Assembly: GCA_003999685.1 (NCBI GenBank)
Contig: CP021224.1
Coordinates: forward strand, 1,612,001-1,676,000
Source: Taiwanofungus camphoratus
Taxonomy: Eukaryota > Basidiomycota > Agaricomycetes > Polyporales > Taiwanofungaceae
DNA length: 64,000 nucleotides
Reading direction: 5' to 3'
Shown here: in pieces, positions 24,733 through 34,296 of the stretch
How the letters are laid out: every line of letters begins with the position of its first letter
How positions within the stretch are numbered: position 1 is the first letter of the stretch
Notes under the pieces: generated by a model
The model's database searches: none
The model's input: the letters and a program-made list of their open reading frames with translations, nothing else
Told to the model about the DNA's origin: nothing
Position numbers and translations under genes: made by a program

Positions 24733-25208
24733 TGATACAATTTCTATTTCTTGTCATTACCATGGTCATTGCTTACATATGGACTATTACTGTACGGGCC
24801 CCGGATCGGCCCCGCTTACGCATAGGACTCTGACTCATATCCGGGCCGCTTACCACATTCCTCATCACTCATACGTATTGCTAATACGCCTGGATCATAC
24901 TACTTTCTATTTATCTATAGTCGTACCACATTACGGACCTCCTGCCCTAGAGTAGTTCTTGGTCCGTGCTCACGATACGTACTTGTATATATAGCATGTA
25001 CTTAGCTTAGTTCAGACCTTAAGTCTGATCTTGTTACCACTATATTCGTGTCTTGTATCCTCTCACTCACATCTGAGTGATACTCGCTCGAGTCTACGGA
25101 CTTCACGACACTTGGTCTATATCGACCCTAAGACCTCGCCACCTTCTATCGTGGTCAGGCCCTCACGTGTGAGGCAACATATAGGATCCGAGATACCAAT
25201 TTGTATCA
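24733..25208 (+). repeat. LTR-B, 3' LTR of B
   Basis: This is the second 476-bp LTR of B, about 99.6% identical to the first by eye. About 280 bp of non-coding sequence separate it from the third ORF, containing short repeats such as GTCCTTACCCGG (twice) and GAAACA(C/T)-type repeats near 24590-24660. Confidence 0.9.
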
Positions 25209-25532
25209 CCTAGTAAGGATCATTGATGACTTGATACCCCCACAACACCAGGCCTGGGTGCAGGCACCCACTATTAGCTATGCCCTCAGCTCAGGATCAG
25301 GGGGGCCCTCAACCCACAACTCCTCCAACCCCTCAGCAACCAACTCCTCCTTCTGCATAAGGTGCCTTCAAGTGGGGCATCGGGTTGAAGAATGCATGCA
25401 TGACAGCAACAATGATCTGTCCTCTGACCATTCTGACACCATCCAACCTCGAACAATGCTGGAGGAAGATGCTGTGAACTCTAACATTGAGGATTAGATT
25501 GTTGGGGCAATGAATCTTTGAGAGGGGGGTAA
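25209..25532 (+). other. E2 third ORF, distal part with zinc knuckle
   Basis: To the right of the B insertion, and after its CCTAG duplication, the coding segment of E2's third ORF resumes. It carries one clear CCHC knuckle (CIRCLQVGHRVEEC) and an acidic C-terminus (EEDAVNSNIED), then the polypurine tract and the 3' LTR. The proximal part left of the insertion has the conserved pattern WALVDADL...WPDL...NIYQ, which corresponds to WVLANEQL...WPNL...AIFQ in E7. Confidence 0.65.
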
Positions 25533-26080
25533 TGTTACAAGGCAGTACTGGTGCAGATGTACATTTTCACTTCCCTTTACTCATTGGTCATATACACCTA
25601 CGATTACCATCATCATTCCAGATGGGCTGACCATTACCTGCTTAGTTATGGACCATTACTCAGAGGGGGCCATCCAGGCCTCTGACACAAGGACACTTAG
25701 TAGATACTGATACCTGTGGGGATGAGGGCTGGCTTGCCCTAAACCCACCATAGTACTTAAGGGGCTGGCTCACTGCGAAGTACCCCAATCTTGTCCTCCT
25801 CAGTTACACTGTGTACTTTGATACTGTCATTACCTTAGTACTTTGTACTCATACCTTTGTCTATTCAATGGGTCTCCTTAGACCATTTATCTCCTTGTGA
25901 CTACACTAGGATATAGACAATGCAACTTAGCCTGCAACTCTCTTGAGACCATTGGGCTAGCAGTTGAAGACTTAGGTGTATACTCATCATCAGCTAGGCT
26001 GACCCCTTGCATACATGTTCGACTACTCAACGACTCACTGTCACTAGTAGTCGCTTACAGGCATAGACACCCCCATAACA
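25533..26080 (+). repeat. LTR-A, 3' LTR of E2
   Basis: A 548-bp LTR preceded by a polypurine tract (AGAGGGGGGTAA). The next 95 bp (26081-26175) hold nothing I recognise before the 1.42-kb repeat begins. Confidence 0.85.
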
Positions 26081-26175
26081 GGAATGAGGTGAGGAGGAAA
26101 AATTTTGCTGCTCAGTCAGACATTGGGGCCAGCCTCTCATGGCTCTGTGAGTGATCAGCTGGCACCAGCACTAAA

Positions 26176-27594
26176 TTCCCTCAATTCACATGATGTTGCA
26201 ACTTGAGCAAATAGATGCTACCCTTGTAGCTCCATTCATTTGATCCACTTCATATTGACACTCCATACCTCAGCACATGCTCATCGCTCAAATTCAGATC
26301 AATCATTGTTTCTCTCATACTTGCAGCAATGGTGTCCCTGGTATTCTCTCTCAATGATCAGGAGATATTAAGTTAATATCAACTATGATAGGGCTGTTGC
26401 AGCTTAGACATCTTTTTGTCTGCTTCCCAAGGTATGCATATCAAGTACATACCATTCAAGCTCAAAATTTTCCATGTTCATATTTGCTATCCTTCTCTTC
26501 CTTTATCAGATAATCACCCCATGCTCAATGTCTTGTGCCCTCAAGATCATTCTTACACGGGTGAAAGGGTTGGTTGATAAATGTCACCACATCCATCCAC
26601 TTAATGCCAGTGTGCACATGATGAGTCTGTTCTTTACAGTGTATGTGGAGATTGGAATGCAACTATGGATGTGTTAGCCAGGTGTAGTATTTTGAATTCT
26701 AGTAGTAATTTGTACTAATTTACTGTGGTGCTCTGCTCTCATCAAATCCGAGTCTCCCTTGGATTACATGCATGGTCAGTCATGCAGGCATACATTCTCC
26801 TTATGTGATACTGTCACCTGATAGTTCATTGATTCCAGCTGCCCTATACCATGTTGTCATTAGTTATCATGTCCAAACATTTTGGCTAGTCTTTTCAGTT
26901 TTCACTACCTTGTAACCAGCTTCTCATCATGTCAAAGTCTCATATGCAACAGCCATCTAACTGTAAGGGGAGCCTCTTGCAAATAGAGGTGTCTCAGCCA
27001 CCTCATCTTGTGTACAGACCTCAAGCCTGCTGATCATTGAGGGTGTCAAGTTGTTATCTGTCAGATGAAAGCAATTGAGGCACCATTGTATGTTGTCAAT
27101 GGATCTTGAAGACTCTGCAGGTCAAGACATACTGAGATGGAATGGTTCAATGACTTCACTCTTGATAAATGGATCTTTGATAGTTCCTGCTTCACATATG
27201 CCTGTGTGTATCTCAGATGAAGCATCCAACATTGTGCATAATGATCATGAGCATGGCAATAATATGAAAGATGTGATGCTACTCTGCCTTGCTGCTCATG
27301 AGGATAAGCAAAGAACACTAGATTAACAGATGTTGAATGATCGTCACAAAACATAAGCTTTTGGTGGATTGTGGGACGTCGCAGAGAGCTAAACACTTTC
27401 CAATAGCTCATAATCCAAAATTGAAAATGTATTTGGTACCATGTGATATATACCTCATGCACAATAATATAAAGCAAGCCTTCGATCTCATATGCCAGCC
27501 GTGAATCTGACGAAGCAGATGGATCCATTGCCAGCATGGCGGACTAGGTCAACAGTGAGTGAGATACAACAATTGTCAGAAACAGGACTCACAG
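26176..27594 (+). repeat. 1.42-kb repeat R, left copy
   Basis: The repeat runs from TTCCCTCAATTCAC to CAGGACTCACAG and is about 95% identical to the copy at 37628-39049, with mostly transitions between them. It contains no long frame that both copies share convincingly. I find no terminal inverted repeat, no matching target duplication and no coding domain, so its class is unknown. Its right end runs into the last exon of the F-box gene. Confidence 0.75.
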
Positions 27595-29697
27595 CCAGCA
27601 TCACCCACAGCGTCTTCCTCGTCTCTCGAATCGCTCCAGTCCTGTGTCCTACGCCGTTCCCGCTGCTGCACCGCGTGTCTGATCAGCGCGAGATCCCATA
27701 CCATCCACAGTGCCGTGCGCGTCATCTGCATGCCGCAGAATGCCACGCCCCGTGCCCGCGCCCAGCCCAATCTGGTGCTGGTAAAGTCTGACAGGTGGAA
27801 GACGGTCATGTTGGGAAACGGCTCTGAGGGCTGATGCGGAACAGCATCCATGGCTTCCGAGATCGACCGCTCGCAGTGGTATGAAACATCAAGATTGATA
27901 ATGAATATTTCCTCCGAGGCCTTGTATTGTAAATTGAGTAAAAGTCAAGGTTACGCCAGGACGTAACATACCGTCTGCAAAGCTAGACGCCGTTGCTGCT
28001 CTTCCCATATGAGATCTCGCACAGCCTCTTTCATATATATGCGCTTCGAGATTTCCGCGAAGGTGAAGGTGCCTCGTGCGACACGCCTGAAGTCAGATAC
28101 AAGATAAAGCAGTCCGAATGCGGTCCCGACAGCCACATGCCGTCCGTCTGGCGAGAAGAGGGCTGTGAAAAAATTAGAGTATGGCAGCAGTAAGAGGGCG
28201 CTGCTCACCTGAGACATAATAGGATCGCATAACGCGGAAGCCCGTAGGAACGATTGCTCGGTCATTCGCAGCGGCAGCAGCAGTCTCTGCACGAGGCACT
28301 ACTTCGAACTGTTCCATAGCGTCCAGACCGGTGACACAAGTCATGCTGCCACCAGGAAGAGTTTCTACTTCAAAAGCGGGAGCCGACTGACTCGATCGAT
28401 CAACCTTGCTGAGCTGCATAGCCGAGTCTTGGAGTGACTGGGGGAGAAGATCTTCCGCGAGGACCAGCATCTTTGAGGTCTCTTCGCCGTCGGATTGCTC
28501 TAGTAGCTCAACGTCCGGCCCTGCGGCCTCATCCGATTTCCGACGAGGGACAAAAAGGACTCCGAAGTCCATGCATATAGAAATATAATCGCCCGTCACG
28601 TCCAGGTCCATAACAACCCTATCAGAAGGAGGGGGAAGCACAAACCCTATAGGGGCACCTATGATAGACTGCATGTTTAAGGCGATTCTCCGCAGCACGA
28701 CGCCTCCGCAAACGTCAAGTAGTAGTACAGCGTTCCTATCGTAGTGATCCATAAGAACAACATCGGGGAACCGAAAACGGAACAACCCGACCGTGTCGAC
28801 GAGGGGTTTACGAAAGTAGGCGTGTGGGGTATACTGCCCACGAAGCGGCTGAGAGACGTCTGACGTCTGATAGATCAACGATAGTTGCAAAGAGAGACGT
28901 GCTTCTGCAAATTGAAACTCGACAGCCGCAGAGGGCGAAGGCTCACGAATTGGCGTTGAGACGATGCGTCCGTTAGTATGCAGTCCAGGATTAGCCTCGA
29001 CATCCGCTGAACGCCGCCATATCTCGAGCCCTGATTTGTTTGTAAACACTAGAAAGCCATGGGAGAGCTCGCATCTACTGCGGAACGGATAATCCTGGGA
29101 AACCGACATGATGACGCCATTATTCAGTATTGCGAGACAATCCAAGAAAGCTGTAACAGGCACTTTACTGAGGCCCCAGAGCACCCGGTGATCTTCCATC
29201 GCGTGAACGGTCAACCCTCCGGAGCGGGAGGCTTCAATCACTGTTTTCTGCTCCTCATCTATCTGAAAGCGGAGCACTCCGTCGTCCGCTGTTGGATAAC
29301 CACCCTCGAGGACCTGACCACGCCCATTCCAATTCCGTTCTAAGGTCAGCAATCGTCTACCTGAATTAAAACGCTCGTGAGGATGGCGAAATGGGCGGTT
29401 CTTTCACTCCCTACACTTACAAAGTTCTTTCCAGGTCCAGATATCGTCTAGCCATCCTCCTCTATGAGACTCGGACAACTTCGCGGCTTTGAGGGAAAGC
29501 CTGGGGGATACAAACTTGTGGAACACGGCTGCTTGATGATACACAGTGGCCTCATTGTCGTTGATGAGATGGTGCACCTGGGACGAGAGTAGATGAAGCG
29601 AGCTAAGATCGTGTAACGGCAAGAACGACAGAATGCATAATGTTATGTCGGTTGGGAACAACAACAACATAGCAAATCCGGTTCTTGGTGTGCGCAA
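27576..29697 (-). CDS. F-box protein with beta-propeller-like C-terminal region
   Basis: Four exons (29697-29421, 29360-28209, 28162-27972, 27920-27576) with GT-AG introns of 45-62 nt keep one frame and give 654 residues. An F-box lies near residues 13-50 (FPTDITLCILSFLPLHDLSS). It is followed by WTWKELCRRLLTLERNW across the first intron, then a long region with WD40-like pieces (LFSPDGRHVAVGTAFGLLY) and acidic segments. F-box proteins link substrates to SCF ubiquitin ligases through Skp1; the substrate is unknown. The start could also be the Met ten codons in, just before the F-box. The last ~6 codons and the stop (CESCF) lie inside repeat R, so the original C-terminus may have been replaced. 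It diverges from the actin gene about 1 kb away. Confidence 0.85.
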
Positions 29698-30625
29698 GTG
29701 TATGAGGATCTAATGATACGAGTGGACGTTGGAGAAAGGCGCAGATTCACCACACACTCAGAATCGATGCAGGTTGCTCATGCATGTTCCTGATGCCGAT
29801 CAATGCCGCGATTGATTTCACAGGAATGTCAACGCATATACGACCACTTGTTGCATGCAAGGAATAGATGCAATCAAATATAATGTCGATATCTGAACAA
29901 GCGATAGTAATTGTGTACAGTAAGGGGAGGAGGAACTTCCGACTCTTCACCAGTTCAGTAACATGCATATAGTAGCCGTCGATCGGGAACTCGATGTCTC
30001 CCAGCACGTGACCAAATCACACTACGCATTGAGTTGAAAGGCGCAGCACGCGCTAGTGCGCGCCGCCGTAGTAGACAGCACCTGGAGGGACCCAATTATA
30101 CGCCATCAAACTTGGTTCCTTGAACAGGTCTCCGTGAATTCAAATCTTCCGAGATGGCCATACTCAGCCTGCACATCGTTGCGCAGCGTCTGCGGGACTT
30201 GCCCCCCCCTCTTTGGTCTTTCGAGGATAGACTAAGGCTGTACAACTACTGGCGTCAGCCTTGACGGGCCAACTATGTCGTTGCATCGTGACGAACTCTC
30301 TCTGGCGCCTGACAAAGCGGATTCAGATGCTGCGTGAGAGCACTCTCGGCCGCTGCGGCTCTGAGTCTGCGCCTGTCGCACGCCGATGTTTGTCTCGTCC
30401 GCAGGTTACCCATGCCCAGCGCGCGCTGCGGGTGTCTTCATATGAACAAGGCTTCGTTCTTCGAGGTAGGTGAAGTTGGCGCAGGCTATCGCCAAGCTTT
30501 CCTAGCATTTGCTTGTCTCAGACGGCTTCGCCTCTTCGCCCGTCATCATGTCTGCATGTAGCATCCCTGTCATAGGTTGCCGCTGCGCGAGGGCACATAC
30601 GTCGCTGTACCGCATTGTTCATCAA
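29698..30625. other. Shared upstream region of F-box and actin genes
   Basis: About 0.9 kb between divergent genes. A frame of 86 codons exists on the minus strand (29747-30007), with one possible hydrophobic stretch (KFLLPLLYTITIA), but nothing supports it as a gene. I see no RNA gene here. GC content and CpG frequency match the host genes rather than the retroelements. Confidence 0.4.
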
Positions 30626-30633
30626 TATATATA
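30626..30633 (+). promoter_or_regulatory. TATA box of the actin gene
   Basis: TATATATA lies 71 bp upstream of the actin start codon. A pyrimidine-rich stretch follows it up to the ATG (CTCACATCTTATCTTGTCTC), the usual look of strongly expressed fungal promoters. A sequence call only. Confidence 0.55.
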
Positions 30634-30703
30634 GAGCGTGAGCTGGGAGAGCCTCTCAATATCAGTCTCACATCTTATCTTGTCTCACAATTCGTCTGCC
30701 AAT

Positions 30704-32333
30704 ATGGATGAAGAGGTCGCAGCGATCGTGCGTACCATTCAACTCGCCCTCGGTACTTACATGCGACAACTCATGTATCAGGTCATTGACAACGGTTCTG
30801 GCATGTGCAAGGCTGGCTGTAGGTCCTTCTTTTTCCAGTGCGGCGATCCAGTGTGACGTTGAGTCCTTTTAGTTGCAGGTATGTTCGTGCTAGAGGGTGC
30901 ATGACGGTTTTGTCTGATGATTATCGAAGGTGATGATGCACCTAGAGCTGTGTTTCCGTGAGTGTCGTGATCGCAAATAGTCAAATGAAGCTAACGCTCT
31001 CATATTCCAGCTCTATCGTCGGTCGACCGCGCCACCAGGGCGTGATGGTCGGAATGAACCAGAAAGACTCTTACGTCGGGTACGCTTCCCATTCGCCGCC
31101 TTCAATTTTCACTCACACACTTCTGCCAGCGACGAAGCACAAGCAAAGCGAGGCATTCTGACGCTCAAGTATCCGATCGAGCACGGCATTGTGACCAACT
31201 GGGACGACATGGAACAGATCTGGCACCACACATTCTACAACGAGCTGCGTACCGCATCAGAGGAACACCCCGTGCTGCTGACCGAGGCACCGCTCAACCC
31301 GCGCGCGAACCGCGAGAAGATGGCACAGATCATGTTCGAGGCGTTCGCTGCGCCCGCATTCCACGTGTCCGTGCAGGCCGTGCTCGCGCTTTACGCGTCC
31401 GGGCGGACGACAGGCATCGTGCTCGACGCGGGCGACGGCGTCACACACACCGTACCGATCTACGAGGGCTTCTCGTTGACGCATGCCATTCGCCGCGTCG
31501 ACCTCGCCGGGCGCGATCTCACACACCGCCTCGTGAAGCACCTGGCGCTGCGCGGATACCAGCTCAATACCAGCGCCGAGCGCGAAGTCGTGCGCGACGT
31601 GAAGGAGCGCCTGTGCTACGTTGCACTGGACTATGAGCAGGAGATGCGCACCGCCACGCAGTCGTCCGCGCTCGAGAAGAGCTACGAGTTGCCAGACGGC
31701 CAGGTTATAACCATCGGGAGCGAGCGGTAGGACTCCTTACCATGCTGGGTCTTCTCGATGCTTACCTTGAGTACTGTGGTCAGATTCCAGGCCCCGGAGG
31801 CGCTCTTCCAGCCCGCCCTCCTAGGCTTGGAGGCCAGTGGCATTCACGAGACCGTGTAAGCATTATCTCACATTGCTTAGGGCAGCCTTGGTTGAGCAGA
31901 AACATCACCAGATATACCTCGATCACAAAGTGCGACTTGGATGTCCGTCGCGACTTGTACGGCAACATGGTCCTATCTGGCGGCAGCACCATGTTCCCAG
32001 GCATCGCCGATCGCTTGCAGAAGGAGATAACGGCGCTCGCGCCACCTAGCATGAAGGTACGCTACATTCGCCATCGTGCTCCTGCCTGCAATGTTGGAAG
32101 ATAATTCTGACGCACCATCGTACAGGTCAAGATTGTTGCCCCGCCGGAGAGGAAGTACTCGGTCTGGATTGGCGGCTCGATCTTGGCGTCGTTGAGCACG
32201 TTCCAGAACATGTGGTGCTCGAAACAAGAATACGACGAGTCGGGACCTGCTATTATTCATCGCAGTGCGTGCCTTCGTTCGTCGCTCGCATGCTTTTCCA
32301 CATTGACGCCCCTCCGCCCCAGAGTGCTTCTAG
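30704..32333 (+). CDS. Actin, divergent paralog, ten exons
   Basis: Exons 30704-30727, 30782-30818, 30873-30878, 30930-30957, 31011-31079, 31130-31726, 31784-31855, 31912-32056, 32126-32264 and 32323-32333 keep frame and give exactly 375 residues, the canonical actin length, from MDEEVAAI to HRKCF. Conserved marks include [70 protein letters not shown] and [14 protein letters not shown], covering both nucleotide-binding loops. Several normally invariant sites differ ([44 protein letters not shown]), so this is probably a second, specialised actin and not the main gene. Exon 3 is only 6 nt (TTGCAG), completing the Phe-Ala-Gly of KAGFAGDD. It looks intact. Confidence 0.93.
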
Positions 32334-34250
32334 TGTGAGGAATATCATCGACGGTGCTATGAGGGCGGCCCTTATCGTAACTGAATATATTGTTTGTGGC
32401 TATTGCTCGGTTTCCTCATGTATCCTCGTGGTAATTGTTACATTCCCCGCAATGCATGCTAGACCTTCACCGATACAGAGACTTACAGTAACATTGAACT
32501 ATGCCAGGTCTGCGAAATTTGAATCTTGCATTCATATACGCTGGTTTGATTGCAGTCAGCAGCGTTCGCAACTGATAGACATGCTGTTGTCAGCCCTCCG
32601 TCGCTCGGAAAGTCGAGGCACTTGATTTACTTGAGCACGATTCTGATGGTCATTAAGTCTGTCCTAGAGGGACGACATCCAGTTACTGCAGTCATCGTCC
32701 ACTCCACATCATTATGCCCCACCAGCATAAGTCATTGCTTGTAAGCCATGGGCTTGCGCAAGGCATGTAAAATTCGTTTGCTTCGGTTGCAAGGGCCGTT
32801 CGGAATCCTGACGTGCTCATCCGATATCACAGACTTACTACACGATTTGAGCCCGGCTCTCTTCTTGCTCACCTTTTTGACATCGTATTCCATGCCAACA
32901 CAACGCGCGCTCTGCAATTAATACGGTCAGACAGATCCCCGCTGCGTTTGCAAAGCCCTTGCACGGCATGTTACATTACCTTTGCAAGTATCTCCTTTAT
33001 CACTCGAAAGAAATAGCGGAATCACTATTGTCATTCTAGATGTGAGAACTCGTCGAGTTCGGCAGGCGTACTTCACTGATAGATCTGATCAAGCAATGGA
33101 TAGTTCAGCTCGGACAAACACACTATTACCAATGCGATGCGAGACTGCTTGCAGGACGAGCCACATTGTTGCTGATTCCCATATTTTGCGGAACCTGAAC
33201 ATGCTGACAATGATGAATTCTAAGAACGCGACTTTGGCATACATTCTGTCCCGAGGCAGTACCCACCGCGGGCGTTGAGGGGCACAACCGGGAGAATACC
33301 AGGTTCCTCAGATGGTTTCTCGTCGTTACTAAGTCATCGAGTAGTTTTCGACGACTCGCGGGAATGGATGCCGCGTAGATTCGGCACCATGATCCGAGCT
33401 TGACACAATCGTACCAACGGTACACAATCCAAACGACATCTTCATACTGCGTTAGCTCCAGCAAGCGTGAGAGACGCTCGTCTGCACCGGATTAACCGCC
33501 GTCTGAGGAGTCAAATGCAATTGGTACAGCACTAGCATTACCTGAGATGCCCGTTGCAGAAGTTTGCCATGCAGAGATTGTGTGTGTAGCACGCTGTGTA
33601 CGAGGGGAACTGATATCAAGGTGTGCGATAATGTGAGAAACGCATTCGGTGGGTGGCCAGAGATCAACGACAGTATTGCCACTGGGATCGGCTGCAGAAG
33701 AAGGAGAAGCATATGCTTGGAAGGGGGATTTGAGATGGGTAAGAACCTCGGAGGAAGCAATTGAGTACGGTCAAGGAGGGTTTCTCGGTGCGCGTTTTGG
33801 AACAACGTCGCATCGCAACTTGAGTGTATGTACCCTTGCCAAACTTGTATAGGTGTGTGAAAATGAGCACGTAATGGGGCGACGGCGGACATACTCGCAG
33901 AGGCTGCGTATCTGCATGACTTTGACCACACATGCTCATGGAAGCGGTAGTAAGAGAGAATGAACGGCCGTGGTTGGCCTGCCACGTACACGTGACCGAC
34001 GCGTGTAGGTGAACGGTCAATGGATTGCTCGCGAGTTTCAAACTTACTGCCAACTCCCAAGATTCTGTAGTGTACTCAATACCAGCAAAAGAAGCACACT
34101 CGGTAGTCGTGCATCTTAACATTAAAATCACAGCCGTTGCATGCTTATTTGTTCCCATTGTTCTATTTAACTAGCCACGGGCAGCCACGATCCCATTCTC
34201 AAAGTGTGTAGAGCCACAGCTGGCCACAGCAGGCCACCGCAGCGATTGCA
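32334..34250. other. Intergenic stretch between actin and kinase
   Basis: About 1.9 kb of host-like composition. A 202-codon minus-strand frame (33452-34060) has a Leu-rich hydrophobic part (HMLLLLLQPIPVAILSLIS) but matches no family I know and shows no gene structure. I see no tRNA or repeat. Confidence 0.35.
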
Positions 34251-34256
34251 TATATA
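34251..34256 (+). promoter_or_regulatory. TATA-like box of the FunK1 gene
   Basis: TATATA lies about 46 bp upstream of the kinase start codon. If used, the 5' untranslated region is very short. A sequence call only. Confidence 0.4.
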
Positions 34257-34296
34257 ACATGCATACGTTATTGTCAAGCTCCGTAGAGCATCCATC

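Larger units (their letters stand above)
17191..25208 (+). mobile_element. B: young, nearly whole Ty3/gypsy chromovirus
   Basis: B is a complete LTR element of 8018 bp inserted into the third ORF of E2. Its 476-bp LTRs (17191-17666 and 24733-25208) differ at about two positions, both transitions, and are flanked by CCTAG at 17186-17190 and 25209-25213. Inside are a leader frame, gag, a pol with protease, RT, RNase H, integrase and chromodomain, and a third ORF. A polypurine tract ending AAGGGGGTAA precedes the 3' LTR. It looks almost whole, with about one break in its coding part. Its CpG-rich composition contrasts sharply with E2 around it, in keeping with a recent insertion. Confidence 0.92.
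11560..26080 (+). mobile_element. E2: A-type Ty3/gypsy chromovirus split by element B
   Basis: The 5' LTR-A is at 11560-12116 and the 3' LTR-A at 25533-26080. Between them, in order: a leader and short gag-like part (about 12117-12590), CCHC knuckle CYQCRKAGHTAKEC (about 12611-12652), protease (about 13090-13400), RT (about 13935-14500, box YIDDILIFS), RNase H (about 14690-15110), integrase (about 15400-16060), a GPY-like module (about 16290-16400), chromodomain (about 16480-16640) and the start of a third ORF (about 16767-17072). Element B interrupts the third ORF, whose zinc-knuckle end lies at about 25220-25497. The two LTRs differ by several percent, mostly transitions, and flanking duplications no longer match. 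The element is broken at something over ten places. Confidence 0.85.

Noticed and set aside
29747-30007. A small gene between the F-box and actin genes
   Set aside because: Only 86 codons, with no recognisable feature or conservation that could be judged here.
33452-34060. A 202-codon minus-strand gene
   Set aside because: No domain, no introns or promoter signals and odd Leu/His/Pro-rich composition; a chance frame is as likely.
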